A stretch of DNA of 64,000 bases from Gymnorhina tibicen (taxonomy: Eukaryota; Chordata; Aves; Passeriformes; Artamidae): contig VXAZ01008272.1 of the NCBI GenBank assembly GCA_013399875.1, forward strand, positions 125,825-189,824, read 5' to 3'. Position 1 is the first letter of the stretch; every line of letters starts with the position of its first letter. This document shows, in pieces, positions 63,024 to 64,000 of the stretch. The translations under genes were made by a program, and so were the position numbers. Under the pieces are notes generated by a model, which worked only from the letters and a program-made list of their open reading frames with translations, was not told the origin of the DNA and made no database searches.

Positions 63024-64000
63024 CTCAGGGGGCACAAAGAAAACAGATTTCAAACTAAAGCCCCATGCACCACGGAACACTCTGAGCTAGCAGCTGTACA
63101 AAATCCAGTACCAAGAAATTCCAGCAAAGGGGAAAGATGGGCAGGGCTGGGCAGGGCTGACACTCACTGTGCTGATTCCCCCTTGCACAGGGTCTTTCCT
63201 CCCTGGGACTAAAAAGTCAGAGCAACCCCTGGTGCAGCCTAGTTCACTCATTCTGAGCATAAAGAGGTTAAACTGAAGCTCTCTGGCTGGTGTGGGAGAA
63301 ATTCTGGGAAGATTACACCTGGCTGCCTTTCCTTTCTTGTCCTATTTCTGTCTGTTCTCTCTCCCATGAAACACATCTCCATTCTGGCAGTCACAGGAAA
63401 AGGACAACAACTTTTTGGAATCACTTAAGAATGGCTGGGGGGTATGAGGAGGTTCAAAGGATGCAGCTTGGGCTAAGGTACACCCGAACACAGTGGTAGC
63501 CGGCAGGCCGGCCAGGAACTGCCTGTTCTTTCTCATCTTTCCCTTCCTCCCTCAGAAAGAGTACAGGAGCCAGAAAACCTGTGCACTTCCTGCAAAAAGG
63601 TGCAGGACTTTAAGTCAGGTTGAGAACAAACTTGTCTGCAGTTTGTTGTGCACTTAAACCATCTCACCTATCTCAGGACTTAGGACAGGTGACTTGTCCT
63701 TGGCAAGTCATTTTTCCTATGCGACTGCCTGTGACAAAACGACTGTTGGCAAGATGAATCCCACAAAATGCCAGGAAATGAGGGAAAAAGAAGAGTAGGG
63801 CTTGATAGTCTCAGTGAAGGATTCTGAACATATGATTACCGGTACTTTACCATGAGATGTTTACTATTCTGTTAGAATAAACAGCTTGAGTGAGCTACAA
63901 CCGATTTTATACCATGATAGATTTGAAGTTTAAAATCCTTCTGGGTACAGCTTCATTTTGCCATTTTTCCTACCTGCTGTCTGTCCATTTTTGTCTATTT

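Larger units (their letters stand above)
57537..64000 (-). other. ODAD2: ODAD2 last intron (partial)
   Basis: AT-rich sequence upstream of the ODAD2 terminal exon. It holds a CR1 relic (about 61100-61805) and five poly-T runs of 13-18 bases on the plus strand. No exon matching the armadillo repeats of ODAD2 was recognised. A small unreported exon cannot be ruled out by eye. Confidence 0.7.

Noticed and set aside
1..64000. tRNA genes, rRNA, CRISPR arrays, LTR pairs, bacterial-type operons
   Set aside because: No B-box-like tRNA arm, regularly spaced identical repeats, paired terminal repeats or compact gene clusters were seen. The window is ordinary vertebrate nuclear DNA.

Overview
This is vertebrate nuclear DNA, most likely from a bird. 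It has widely spaced short exons with GT-AG borders, one dense CpG island, and two degenerate CR1 LINE copies. One CR1 ends in the terminal segment and ATTCTG-type tail typical of sauropsid CR1. There is no sign of bacterial, viral or organellar gene organisation. A 90-base gap of Ns (37114-37203) and a single N (38477) mark it as a draft assembly.

Two genes can be supported, both on the minus strand. The first is MKX (Mohawk, a TALE-class homeobox repressor of tendon, muscle and connective tissue). Four consecutive coding exons are present: 36757-36938, 34589-34748, 26211-26364 and 24643-24978. Spliced in silico they keep one frame for 277 complete codons, covering the N-terminus, the whole homeodomain and most of the C-terminal repressor region. 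The last part (about 75 residues, by comparison with the roughly 352-residue mammalian protein) was not found between 1 and 24642 and probably lies beyond the left edge. The second gene is ODAD2 (formerly ARMC4, an outer dynein arm docking protein). Only its terminal coding exon (57423-57536) with stop codon and 3' UTR was recognised; the rest should lie to the right.

Region by region: 1-24642 is the large intron after the fourth MKX coding exon. 24643-36938 is the MKX coding block, whose largest intron carries a plus-strand CR1 (about 28640-30071) and a striking 46-base palindrome (31768-31813). About 34540-38580 is a CpG island covering the first two coding exons, the 5' UTR and the presumed promoter. 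About 38600-57280 is the intergenic interval between the MKX promoter and the ODAD2 3' end, with no gene I can support. 57537-64000 is the last ODAD2 intron, with a minus-strand CR1 relic and several poly-T tracts.

The tandem same-strand order ODAD2 then MKX matches the order I know from mammals, so the block looks like conserved synteny. The two genes have no known shared pathway (cilia versus connective-tissue transcription). I found no credible new multi-gene system. The items worth a second look are structural: the palindrome, a small minisatellite beside an MKX splice donor, a tandem duplication, paired CRE-like sites and a G-rich tract beside the assembly gap.
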